Source: Beijerinckiaceae bacterium (GTDB lineage Bacteria > Pseudomonadota > Alphaproteobacteria > Rhizobiales > Beijerinckiaceae). Taken from it: DNA of 48,934 nucleotides. Location of the stretch: assembly GCA_025458025.1 (NCBI GenBank), contig JALOTF010000007.1:1-48934 (forward strand). The letters are read 5' to 3'. Of this stretch, positions 8,524 through 15,911 are shown one piece after another (the stretch's first letter is position 1; every line of letters starts with the position of its first letter). Below the pieces are notes generated by a model. The model made no database searches, was not told where the DNA came from, and saw only the letters and a program-made list of their open reading frames with translations. Position numbers and translations under genes: made by a program.

Positions 8524-10020
8524 TCAGGCGGGGTCCCGCGCGCCGATGATGGCATCGGCCTCGATCTCCACGCGGTAGCCCTCGCCGATCAGCCGGCTCA
8601 CTTCAAGCATGGTATTGGCGGGGCGGATTTCGCCGAAATAATGCCCGTGGACGCGTGAAACGCCCTCCCATTCATCGGCATTCGTGAGGTAGATCCGCGT
8701 GCGCACCACATCTTCCAGCCGCGCGCCTGCCGCGCTGAGGCTCGCGGCGATCTTGTCGAGAATGTAGGTCGTCTGCGCGGCGGCGCATCCCGGCGCGACC
8801 GGCATCCCCGCGCCATGCGTGGCTGTGGTGCCGCTGACGGTGATCTGATTCCCCACCCGCATCGCGCGGCTGTAGCCGGCAATCGGCTCCCAGATGCTGC
8901 CCGTGCTGACCCGCGCGCCATCGGCCCGGAAGGGCAGGGGCTCGGCGGCATAGATCTTCGGAAAACCTTCGAGATGATGGCTGAGATCGCCCGAGGCCGT
9001 GAGGAAGGGCGGCTTGCGATATTCATCGCCGCAATCGCCGGGCGGGTTGAGTGTCTTGGCGAAGGCGGCATTGAGCCGGTGGTGATCCTCGGCATCAAGC
9101 GCGAAGTCGAAGAGCTTGAGATTATCTGCGCGGTGCTCGTTTTCGCCGAGGCGCGCGCCGACGATCACCGCCGCGACTGCCGGCTGCTCCAGAACCCAGC
9201 GCGTCGCGACATTGGGGATAGAAACGCCATGCTTGCGGGCAATGGCGCTGGCCGCTTCCAGAATGGCCTGCAGCGCAGGCCAACCGCCGATCTCGTTGAT
9301 GAAACGCTTGTATTTGGATTTCGACCAATCCGGAATATCGTCATGGCCCGGCTCGTCGCGACCCAGCCAGCGCTCCGAGAGAAAGCCACCGCCGAGCGTG
9401 CCATATGCGAGAAGCCGCACGCCATGTTTCGCGGCCACGGCGCTGAGATCGCCCGCAGCACGCCGGTCGATCAGCGAGAAGCTCACCTGATTCGAAACGA
9501 TCGGCAGCCCATGCGCACAGAGCAGGTTGAGATGGTCGGCGTTGAAGTTCGTGAGGCCGATATGCCGGAACAGACCTTCCTCGCGCAGCTTCGCCATCTC
9601 CATTAGGGCATCGAGATAGCCCGGATGCTCATACATCCACCAATGGAACTGCATGAGGTCGATGCAATCGGTCTGCATGCGCTCCAGCGAAGTCTGGATG
9701 CCCGCGCGCACCACATCGGCGCTCATTTCGCCGGGCGCCGGGCACCATTTGGTGAAAACCCGCGGCTTCGTGTCGGGCAGGGAGCCCGCGCGGATGCGCT
9801 CCAGCAGGCGGCCTGTCAGCACCTCGGCCGAGCCGTAATGATCCGCCATGTCAAAGGTGTCGAACCCCGCCGCAGCATAGGCGGAAAGCGCTTCCGCCCC
9901 GCGATCCGGGTCGATCAGCCCAGATTTCCGCTCGATATCGGCAACCTGCCACAGGCCTGTGACGATGCGCGAGATTTCGAGGCCGGGGGCGAGTATCGTG
10001 CGGTCGGGGCGGGAAGGCAT
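8524..10020 (-). CDS. Aldo/keto reductase fused to a RidA-family domain
   Basis: The product is 498 aa. Residues 1 to about 330 are an aldo/keto reductase with the catalytic tetrad D57, Y62, K91 (FTKWCP) and H126 (QFHWW). From about residue 368 a RidA/YjgF-type domain follows (RVGNQITVSGTTATHG, RTRIYLTNADEW, RPANTMLEV). The arginine needed for imine deamination in RidA proper is replaced by Asn (N469 in RPANT), so this domain belongs to a branch that probably binds a ligand or does another reaction. The ATG at 10020 is chosen (AAGGAT upstream) although the frame is open to 10272. It is divergent from the peptide-transport operon. It most likely reduces a carbonyl compound with NADPH. Confidence 0.88.
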   Translation of the reverse strand: MPSRPDRTILAPGLEISRIVTGLWQVADIERKSGLIDPDRGAEALSAYAAAGFDTFDMADHYGSAEVLTGRLLERIRAGSLPDTKPRVFTKWCPAPGEMSADVVRAGIQTSLERMQTDCIDLMQFHWWMYEHPGYLDALMEMAKLREEGLFRHIGLTNFNADHLNLLCAHGLPIVSNQVSFSLIDRRAAGDLSAVAAKHGVRLLAYGTLGGGFLSERWLGRDEPGHDDIPDWSKSKYKRFINEIGGWPALQAILEAASAIARKHGVSIPNVATRWVLEQPAVAAVIVGARLGENEHRADNLKLFDFALDAEDHHRLNAAFAKTLNPPGDCGDEYRKPPFLTASGDLSHHLEGFPKIYAAEPLPFRADGARVSTGSIWEPIAGYSRAMRVGNQITVSGTTATHGAGMPVAPGCAAAQTTYILDKIAASLSAAGARLEDVVRTRIYLTNADEWEGVSRVHGHYFGEIRPANTMLEVSRLIGEGYRVEIEADAIIGARDPA

Positions 10021-10107
10021 GGTTGATCCTTGATGCGGGTGACGCATCGCCGGGCGAGCAAGGCCCGACAGCGCCGGAACCGCCCCGGCGACGAAACGTC
10101 CGGGCCT

Positions 10108-10124
10108 ATTGAACAGGGTTCTAT
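10108..10124. promoter_or_regulatory. Dyad ATTGAAC-AGG-GTTCTAT in the divergent intergenic region
   Basis: The two 7-bp arms match at 6 of 7 positions. The site lies about 90 bp upstream of the reductase-RidA gene and about 45 bp upstream of the binding-protein gene, as expected for an operator serving both. The AT-rich piece TATTGAACAGGGTTCTATTTTGG around it may hold the promoter (TTGAAC as -35). No regulator gene is adjacent. Confidence 0.4.
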
Positions 10125-10169
10125 TTTGGGCCACGATCCGGGCAATGTTCAATCCGAGGGGGACGTGCG

Positions 10170-11765
10170 GTGAAGAAATTTCTGCAAGGTGTGGCAATCT
10201 GTGGTGCGCTGGCGCTCGCGAGCCTGCCGGTTGCGGCCAATACCCTGCGCTTTGGTGGGACCACGCCGCCACTGACGATGGACCCGCATTCCACCAACGA
10301 TTTCGTCACCGCCGCACTGGTTCGGCAGGTCTATGACAGCCTCGTGGGCCTCACGAACGATATGGATATCGAGCCGGGCATCGCCACGGCCTGGGCTCCG
10401 GCTGGCGAGAACACCTGGCGCTTCACCATCCGCGAAGGCGTGAAATTCCATGATGGATCGACGCTGACGGCCGAGGATGTCGCCTTTTCCATCATGCGGC
10501 AGAAGGAAAGCGCGCTCTATCGCGCGATGTATGGGCAGATCCGCGAGGCGAAGGTCGTCGATGCGAAGACCGTCGATGTCATCTCGGCGGGGCCGGACCC
10601 GATTCTCCCGCGCAAGATGGTGCGCCTCTTCGTGATGTCCGCTGCGTGGGCCAAGGCGAACAATGTCGAGAAGGTGCCGGATCTCGGCGCGCAGGGCACG
10701 GAGGCCTATTCGCTGCGCCATGCCAATGGCACCGGCCCGATGCGCCTTGTGTTGCAGGAACCGGCCCAGCGCACGACTTTCGAGCGCAACAAGGCCTTCT
10801 GGGGCCCGTTCAACGGCAATGTCGAGCGCGCGATCTACACGCCGATCACCTCGGCCCCCACGCGCGTGTCGGCGCTCCTGTCGAATGAGCTCGACCTCAT
10901 CACGGATGTGCCGCTGCAGGATGTCGAGCGCATCAATGGCACGCAGGGCTACATGGTGTCGAGCGCGCCGCAGCAGCTCTTCATGCAGCTGGAAATGGAC
11001 GGCACCCGCGATGTCGCGCTCGACACATGGGACAAGAACGGCCAGCCATTGCAAGCCAACCCGTTCAAGGATCTGCGCGTGCGCCGCGCCTTCGCCCATG
11101 CGGTTGATGCGAAGCTGATCGTGGATCGCGTGATGCGCGGGCAGGCCTTCGTGGTCGGCACCGCTGCGGCGGCCGGTTTCGGCGGCTACCAGAAGGATCT
11201 CGATGTGCGCTGGCCCACGGATGTGGAGCTGGCGAAGAAGCTGCTGGCGGAAGCAGGCTATCCCAATGGCTTCATTGTCCAGCTCAACTGCCCGCTCCAA
11301 CGCTATGTGAATACAGAGGAAATCTGCCGCGCGACCGCGAGCATGCTCGCGCGCATCGGGGTCGAGGTCCGCATCAAGGGCATGCCCTGGCCTGAATTCG
11401 CCCGCATGCTGGTGAACGGGCCGAGTTCCTCGTTCCACCTCATCGGTGCGGCCGGCAATTCCGGCGATGTGCAGGATACCTTCACCTCGGTGATGGCCAC
11501 ACGCAACCGCGACAAGGGCCTCGGCGGCACCAACTGGGCGCTCTGGAGCAACGCGGAATTCGACGCCGTGACCGCCGAACTCGTGGGCACTTTCGACCCC
11601 GCCAAGCGCACGGAGTTGTATCGGCGTGGGCTGACCATCGGCAAGGAGCAGGTCCACGCGGTCTATCTGCACCAGCCCATGCTCACCTGGGCCATGCGCC
11701 GCAGCATCACCGTGCCGGCGCGCGCGGATTCCGCCGTGATGCTGAAGGACGTGACGATCAAGTGA
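10170..11765 (+). CDS. Oligopeptide-type ABC transporter substrate-binding protein (family 5)
   Basis: The product is 531 aa with a Sec signal peptide (residues 1-23, ending PVAA-NT). The mature part follows the family 5 pattern: TLRFGGTTPPLTMDPHS at the start, PGIATAWAPAGENTWRFTIREGVKFHDGS, and VRRAFAHAVDAKLIVDRVMRGQA in the middle. Start is GTG at 10170 after GAGGGGG. It captures peptides, opines or similar small molecules in the periplasm for the two permeases that follow. A stem-loop (11772-11790) separates it from the first permease. Confidence 0.92.
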   Translation: MKKFLQGVAICGALALASLPVAANTLRFGGTTPPLTMDPHSTNDFVTAALVRQVYDSLVGLTNDMDIEPGIATAWAPAGENTWRFTIREGVKFHDGSTLTAEDVAFSIMRQKESALYRAMYGQIREAKVVDAKTVDVISAGPDPILPRKMVRLFVMSAAWAKANNVEKVPDLGAQGTEAYSLRHANGTGPMRLVLQEPAQRTTFERNKAFWGPFNGNVERAIYTPITSAPTRVSALLSNELDLITDVPLQDVERINGTQGYMVSSAPQQLFMQLEMDGTRDVALDTWDKNGQPLQANPFKDLRVRRAFAHAVDAKLIVDRVMRGQAFVVGTAAAAGFGGYQKDLDVRWPTDVELAKKLLAEAGYPNGFIVQLNCPLQRYVNTEEICRATASMLARIGVEVRIKGMPWPEFARMLVNGPSSSFHLIGAAGNSGDVQDTFTSVMATRNRDKGLGGTNWALWSNAEFDAVTAELVGTFDPAKRTELYRRGLTIGKEQVHAVYLHQPMLTWAMRRSITVPARADSAVMLKDVTIK

Positions 11766-11771
11766 CAGGGG

Positions 11772-11790
11772 CCCGGGCCTCTCGCCCGGG
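11772..11790 (+). repeat. Stem-loop after the peptide-type binding-protein gene
   Basis: CCCGGGC (11772-11778) pairs with GCCCGGG (11784-11790) around a 5-nt loop. It lies 7 nt after the binding-protein stop and 20 nt before the permease start, without a T-run. Likely role is mRNA-end protection or partial attenuation, as for the other binding-protein genes in this window. Confidence 0.65.
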
Positions 11791-11810
11791 ATAGCGCACG
11801 GGATCACCGG

Positions 11811-12800
11811 ATGTTCGCGTTTCTTCTTAACCGGCTGGCTCATGCCGTGCTTGTTCTGCTGGTCGTGAGCGTTCTCGCGTTCACGCTCGGCAATACGGTC
11901 GGCGATCCGGTCGCGAGCATCCTGGGCCTCGATGCGACGCCAGCGGATCGCGCGGCCCTGCGTACCCGCCTTCGGCTCGATGAGCCGGTCGTGGTGCGCT
12001 ATTTCCTCTATCTCGGGGATCTGCTTTCGGGCCGGCTCGGCAATTCCTATGGCGCGCAGAGGCCGATCATCGATCTTCTGGCCGAGCGCATTCCCGCGAC
12101 GGTGGAACTCGCGCTCGCGGCTTTGGTGCTCTCGGTCGTGATTGGCGTGCCTCTCGGCGTGTTCGCTGCCGCGCACCCGGAAAAGCGGATCGTGCGCTTC
12201 CTGATGACCTCCTCGGTGATCGGCGTGTCCGTGCCGACCTTCATTCTCGGCATCATCCTCATCTTCACCTTCTCGCTCACATTGGGGTGGCTGCCCTCCT
12301 TCGGGCGAGGGGAGGTGGTGAAGTTCGAATACTGGAGCACGGGCTTTCTCACCGCATCCGGCCTCAAATCGCTGATCATGCCGGCGATCTGCCTCGCCAT
12401 CGGCCAGATCGCGCTCGTGGCGCGGCTCGCGCGGGCCGAGATGATGGGCGTGCTGCGCACAGATTACATCCGCTTCGCGCGGGCCCGGGGCCTGAGCGAT
12501 CGCGCGGTCAATTTCTCGCACGCGCTCAGGAACACGCTGATCCCGATCATCACAGTCAGCGGCATCCAGCTGGGCTATCTCGTGGCGTTCGCGGTGGTGG
12601 TGGAGCAGGTTTTCCAGTGGCCGGGCATGGGCACGCTGTTCCTGCAGGCTCTCTCGCAGACCGATATTCCGCTGATCTCCGCCTTCCTGATGGCCGCGGC
12701 GCTGTTTTTCGTCTCGATCAACCTTGTGGTTGACCTCCTTTATGCCATCGCCGATCCGCGCCTGCGCATCCGCACCCAGATGCAGGGGGCGGGCGGATGA
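11811..12800 (+). CDS. Peptide-type ABC transporter permease (DppB/OppB family)
   Basis: The product is 329 aa with about six membrane segments. The N-terminus (FLLNRLAHAVLVLLVVSVLAFTL) and the EAA-type loop (MMGVLRTDYIRFARARGLSDRAVNFSHALRNTLIPIIT, about residues 211-248) are characteristic of DppB. The stop overlaps the start of the next permease by 4 bp (ATGA). It is one half of the membrane channel. Confidence 0.92.
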   Translation: MFAFLLNRLAHAVLVLLVVSVLAFTLGNTVGDPVASILGLDATPADRAALRTRLRLDEPVVVRYFLYLGDLLSGRLGNSYGAQRPIIDLLAERIPATVELALAALVLSVVIGVPLGVFAAAHPEKRIVRFLMTSSVIGVSVPTFILGIILIFTFSLTLGWLPSFGRGEVVKFEYWSTGFLTASGLKSLIMPAICLAIGQIALVARLARAEMMGVLRTDYIRFARARGLSDRAVNFSHALRNTLIPIITVSGIQLGYLVAFAVVVEQVFQWPGMGTLFLQALSQTDIPLISAFLMAAALFFVSINLVVDLLYAIADPRLRIRTQMQGAGG

Positions 12801-13732
12801 CGCCCGACATGCCGAGCGATGGAAACCTGCTTGCCCGCATGCGCCGCCACCCCGTGGCCGGCAGCCTGCTTGCGACACCGGTGACGCTTGTTGCGCTCCT
12901 TGCGCTTCTGCTCGTGGTCGCCTGCGCCATTTTCGCGCCTTGGATCGCCCGCACGGACCCCTACGATCTCGCGACGCTTGACCTGCTGGACAGCCATCTC
13001 CCGCCCGCCTTCATGGCGAAGGGCGATCCGCGCTTCCTGCTCGGCACGGACAGCCAGGGCGCGGACCTCGCCTCGCTGCTGCTCTACGGCCTGCGCGTCT
13101 CGCTGCTGGTGGGCGTGCTGGCCGTGTCGATCTCGGTCACACTCGGCACCATTGCCGGGCTCATCAGCGGCTATCTCGGTGGGCTCGTCGACAGCATCGT
13201 GATGCGCATCGCCGACATCCAGTTCACCTTTCCGGCGATGATGCTCGCGTTGCTGATCGGCGGGGTGAGCCAGTCCCTGCTGCCGAACGACAAGCGTGCC
13301 GCGCTCGCCATGCCCATCGTGGTCATCGCGCTCGGCATTTCGCATTGGCCGCATTTCGCGCGGCTCGTGCGCGGGGCTGTGCTGGTGGAGCGGCAGAAGG
13401 ATTACGTGGCGGCCGCCCAGCTTGCGGGGCGTGGGCATCTGGTGCTGATGTTCCGGCATATCCTGCCCAATGTGCTGAACCCGATCTTCGTGCTGGCAAC
13501 GCTCGACATCGCCTTCGCGATCATGGCCGAGGCGACGCTCTCCTTCCTGAGTTTCGGCATGCCGCCGACGCAGCCCTCGCTCGGGACCTTGATCCGCATC
13601 GGCTATGGGTATCTCTATTCGGGGGAGTGGTGGGTGGTTGTCTTCCCCGCGCTCACCCTCGTCGTGCTTCTCGTCTCGATCAACATCGTCGGGGACTGGC
13701 TGCGCGATCTGCTCGATCCGAAACTCCGGTAA
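12797..13732 (+). CDS. Peptide-type ABC transporter permease (DppC/OppC family)
   Basis: The product is 311 aa. It has the DppC N-terminal region with one membrane segment (about residues 32-56), the LGTDSQGADLASLLLYGLRVSL motif, and the EAA loop VERQKDYVAAAQLAGRGHLVLMFRHILPN (about residues 196-224). It is translationally coupled to dppB-like by an ATGA overlap. No ATPase gene (DppD/DppF) follows; the next gene is an amidohydrolase, so the importer must borrow ATPases encoded elsewhere. Confidence 0.92.
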   Translation: MTPDMPSDGNLLARMRRHPVAGSLLATPVTLVALLALLLVVACAIFAPWIARTDPYDLATLDLLDSHLPPAFMAKGDPRFLLGTDSQGADLASLLLYGLRVSLLVGVLAVSISVTLGTIAGLISGYLGGLVDSIVMRIADIQFTFPAMMLALLIGGVSQSLLPNDKRAALAMPIVVIALGISHWPHFARLVRGAVLVERQKDYVAAAQLAGRGHLVLMFRHILPNVLNPIFVLATLDIAFAIMAEATLSFLSFGMPPTQPSLGTLIRIGYGYLYSGEWWVVVFPALTLVVLLVSINIVGDWLRDLLDPKLR

Positions 13733-13755
13733 GTTCCCCGCACAAAGGCTCCGCC

Positions 13756-14994
13756 ATGTCCTCGATTCTCCTGACCAATGCCAACCTGTTCGATGGCCAT
13801 GCCGATGAGGCCGTGCCCGGCATGAATGTGCTGGTGGTGGGGGATCGGATCGAGGCCATTTCCGACAAGCCGATTAAGGCCGAGAGCGCGCGGATGATCG
13901 ATTGCGGCGGCCAGACCCTGCTTCCGGGTCTGATCGACGCGCATGTCCATGTTTTCGCGATCAGCCTCGCGGCCTCGCGCAATGAAACCGTACCGCTGAC
14001 GCTGATGACCGCGCGCGCCGTACCGCGCATCAAGGCGATGCTCGATCGCGGTTTCACCACTGTGCGCGATGTTGGAGGCGGTGATGTGGGCATCCGGGAT
14101 GCCGTGGCGCAGGGCTTCATTCCCGGCCCGCGTCTCTATGTCGGCGGTCCGGCCCTCACCGAGACCGGCGGCCATGGCGACCATCGCCGCCGAACGGATA
14201 GCCGCTATGATATCGACTACAACGCCAACGCCTTCGTGTTCTTCTCGCGCATCGTCGATGGCCCCGAGGATATGCGCCGCACGGTGCGCAACGAGATCCG
14301 CAAGGGCGCGGACCACATCAAGGTGATGGCCTCGGGCGGCGTCGGTTCACCCTCCGATCCGCTGGAAGGCGTACAATTCTCGAAGGAAGAGCTGGAAATC
14401 TGCTCCCGCGAGGCTGCCGCGCGCGGCAAATATGTCTGCGCCCACACCTATACCAGCGAGGCGATCCGCCACGCGGTGGGCGCGGGCATCCGCACGGTGG
14501 AACATGCGAATTTCATCGATGCCGACACCGCTGCCTTCGTGCGCGATCGCGACGCCTATGTCGTGCCCACCCTTGTCTGCTACGAGGTGACGGCCCAGCA
14601 TGGCACGCGCCTCGGGCTCACGCCCTTCGTGATGGGGAAGCTCGATCTCGTGAACAAGGCTGGCATCGCCATGCTCGATATTTGCGAGCGCGCCGGCACG
14701 AAGATGGGTTTCGGCACGGACCTCATGGGCGAGATGGAATATGCCCAATCCTATGAGTTCACCATCCGTGGGCGCGCGCAGAAGCCGGCGGATATCCTGC
14801 GTTCAGCCACGAGCATGAACGCGGAAATCCTGCAGGAAACGGGGCGTCTCGGCGTCATCCGCGAGGGCGCTTTGGCCGATATGATCCTCTGCGACGGTAA
14901 CCCGCTGAAGGACATCACCCTGCTGTCCGAGCCGGAAAAGAACCTCCGGATCATCATGCAGGGTGGTCGCCTGCATCGCTGCGACCTTCCCTGA
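13756..14994 (+). CDS. Metal-dependent amidohydrolase (imidazolonepropionase/Xaa-Pro-like branch)
   Basis: The product is 412 aa. The metal ligands of the amidohydrolase superfamily are all visible: H63 and H65 (LLPGLIDAHVHVF), the carboxylated lysine K189 (HIKVMASGGV), H230 (CAHTYT), H250 (VEHANFID) and D322 (GFGTDLMGE). The VMASGG and VEHANFID blocks are typical of the branch that hydrolyses N-acyl amino acids and dipeptides. The ATG at 13756 is chosen; the open frame upstream lies inside the permease gene. It comes 23 nt after the permease, so it probably hydrolyses what the transporter brings in. No signal peptide, so cytoplasmic. Confidence 0.88.
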   Translation: MSSILLTNANLFDGHADEAVPGMNVLVVGDRIEAISDKPIKAESARMIDCGGQTLLPGLIDAHVHVFAISLAASRNETVPLTLMTARAVPRIKAMLDRGFTTVRDVGGGDVGIRDAVAQGFIPGPRLYVGGPALTETGGHGDHRRRTDSRYDIDYNANAFVFFSRIVDGPEDMRRTVRNEIRKGADHIKVMASGGVGSPSDPLEGVQFSKEELEICSREAAARGKYVCAHTYTSEAIRHAVGAGIRTVEHANFIDADTAAFVRDRDAYVVPTLVCYEVTAQHGTRLGLTPFVMGKLDLVNKAGIAMLDICERAGTKMGFGTDLMGEMEYAQSYEFTIRGRAQKPADILRSATSMNAEILQETGRLGVIREGALADMILCDGNPLKDITLLSEPEKNLRIIMQGGRLHRCDLP

Positions 14995-15020
14995 GGCCGG
15001 GGCTAGAGGCTCCGCGCCGG

Positions 15021-15905
15021 TTAGGGGCCGCCCACGGGCACCACATCCACCGCCTGGGTGATTACCTGTTTTCCGGCCATCTTGAGCACGCCGGAAACCG
15101 GGGCGACATCGGCGTAATCGCGCCCCACGGCCACGAGCACATGGTCGCTTGCCACCGCGATGCCATTGGTGGGGTCCAGCTCTATCCAGCCGGCTTCTTC
15201 GCCGCACCACACCATCACCCAGGCATGCATGGCATCCGCGCCCTCAAGCCGGGCCTGTCCTTCCGGCGGATTGGTGCGCAGGAACCCGGAGACATAGCCC
15301 GCCGGAACGCCCAGCGACCGCAAGGCCGTGATCATGATGTGGGTGAAATCCTGGCAGACCCCGTGCCGGTTCGCGAAGGCTTCGCCGGCGGGCGTGTCCA
15401 CATCGGTCGCCTCGGGGTCAAAGCGCATATCCCGGAAGAGCGCGTTGTTGATGGCGCTTGCCGCCTCCAGAACCGTCGTCGCGCCCTCGGTGGCGGCGCG
15501 CGCGTAATCCGCGATGGCTGCATTGGGAGGCAATCGCGGGGAGGGGCCTGAGAAATGATGCGGCGCGCGAGGCCCAAGGTTGCGCTGGCGCATGACCAGC
15601 GCCTCGAAACCGTCGAGCCGGGGTGAAAGATCGAGCGTGGGCGGGGTGAAATCGCGTTCGATCCGCGCCTGAAGATGCAGGGAAAGGCCGCCGCGCACTT
15701 CGCGATAGGCGGTCTCGACCACGGTGTTGCTGAAGAAATCCAGCCGGTCCGCGCGCTCATGCGGTCGCGGCTGGAGGTCGAGAATGGTAGCGATCACACG
15801 CTGCCGGCCCGGCACGTTCTGCGGAATGATGCGCAATTGCTGGCGCCCGCTGGCGGTTGTATCGCCGAAGGCATAGCTCATGCGAAGATGGATGTCGTAG
15901 AGCAT
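15021..15905 (-). CDS. Transglutaminase-like cysteine peptidase family protein
   Basis: The product is 294 aa. An N-terminal bacterial transglutaminase-like domain (YAFGDTTASGRQQLRIIPQN) precedes the catalytic core, with the Cys-His-Asp triad C184 (RHGVCQDFTHI), H227 (DAMHAWVMV) and D244 (WIELDPTNG). No signal peptide, so cytoplasmic. Last gene of a three-gene operon; it starts 6 nt after the ATP-grasp/alpha-E gene. In this conserved trio the enzyme is predicted to cut or form isopeptide or amide bonds in a peptide made by the ATP-grasp partner; that role is a genomic prediction, not shown. Confidence 0.9.
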   Translation of the reverse strand: MLYDIHLRMSYAFGDTTASGRQQLRIIPQNVPGRQRVIATILDLQPRPHERADRLDFFSNTVVETAYREVRGGLSLHLQARIERDFTPPTLDLSPRLDGFEALVMRQRNLGPRAPHHFSGPSPRLPPNAAIADYARAATEGATTVLEAASAINNALFRDMRFDPEATDVDTPAGEAFANRHGVCQDFTHIMITALRSLGVPAGYVSGFLRTNPPEGQARLEGADAMHAWVMVWCGEEAGWIELDPTNGIAVASDHVLVAVGRDYADVAPVSGVLKMAGKQVITQAVDVVPVGGP

Positions 15906-15911
15906 GCGGCA

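Noticed and set aside
10149-12878. 909-codon open frame on the minus strand
   Set aside because: It is antisense to a clear binding protein and permease. Its low-complexity His/Arg/Asp/Gln composition is typical of GC-rich shadow frames, and there is no family resemblance.
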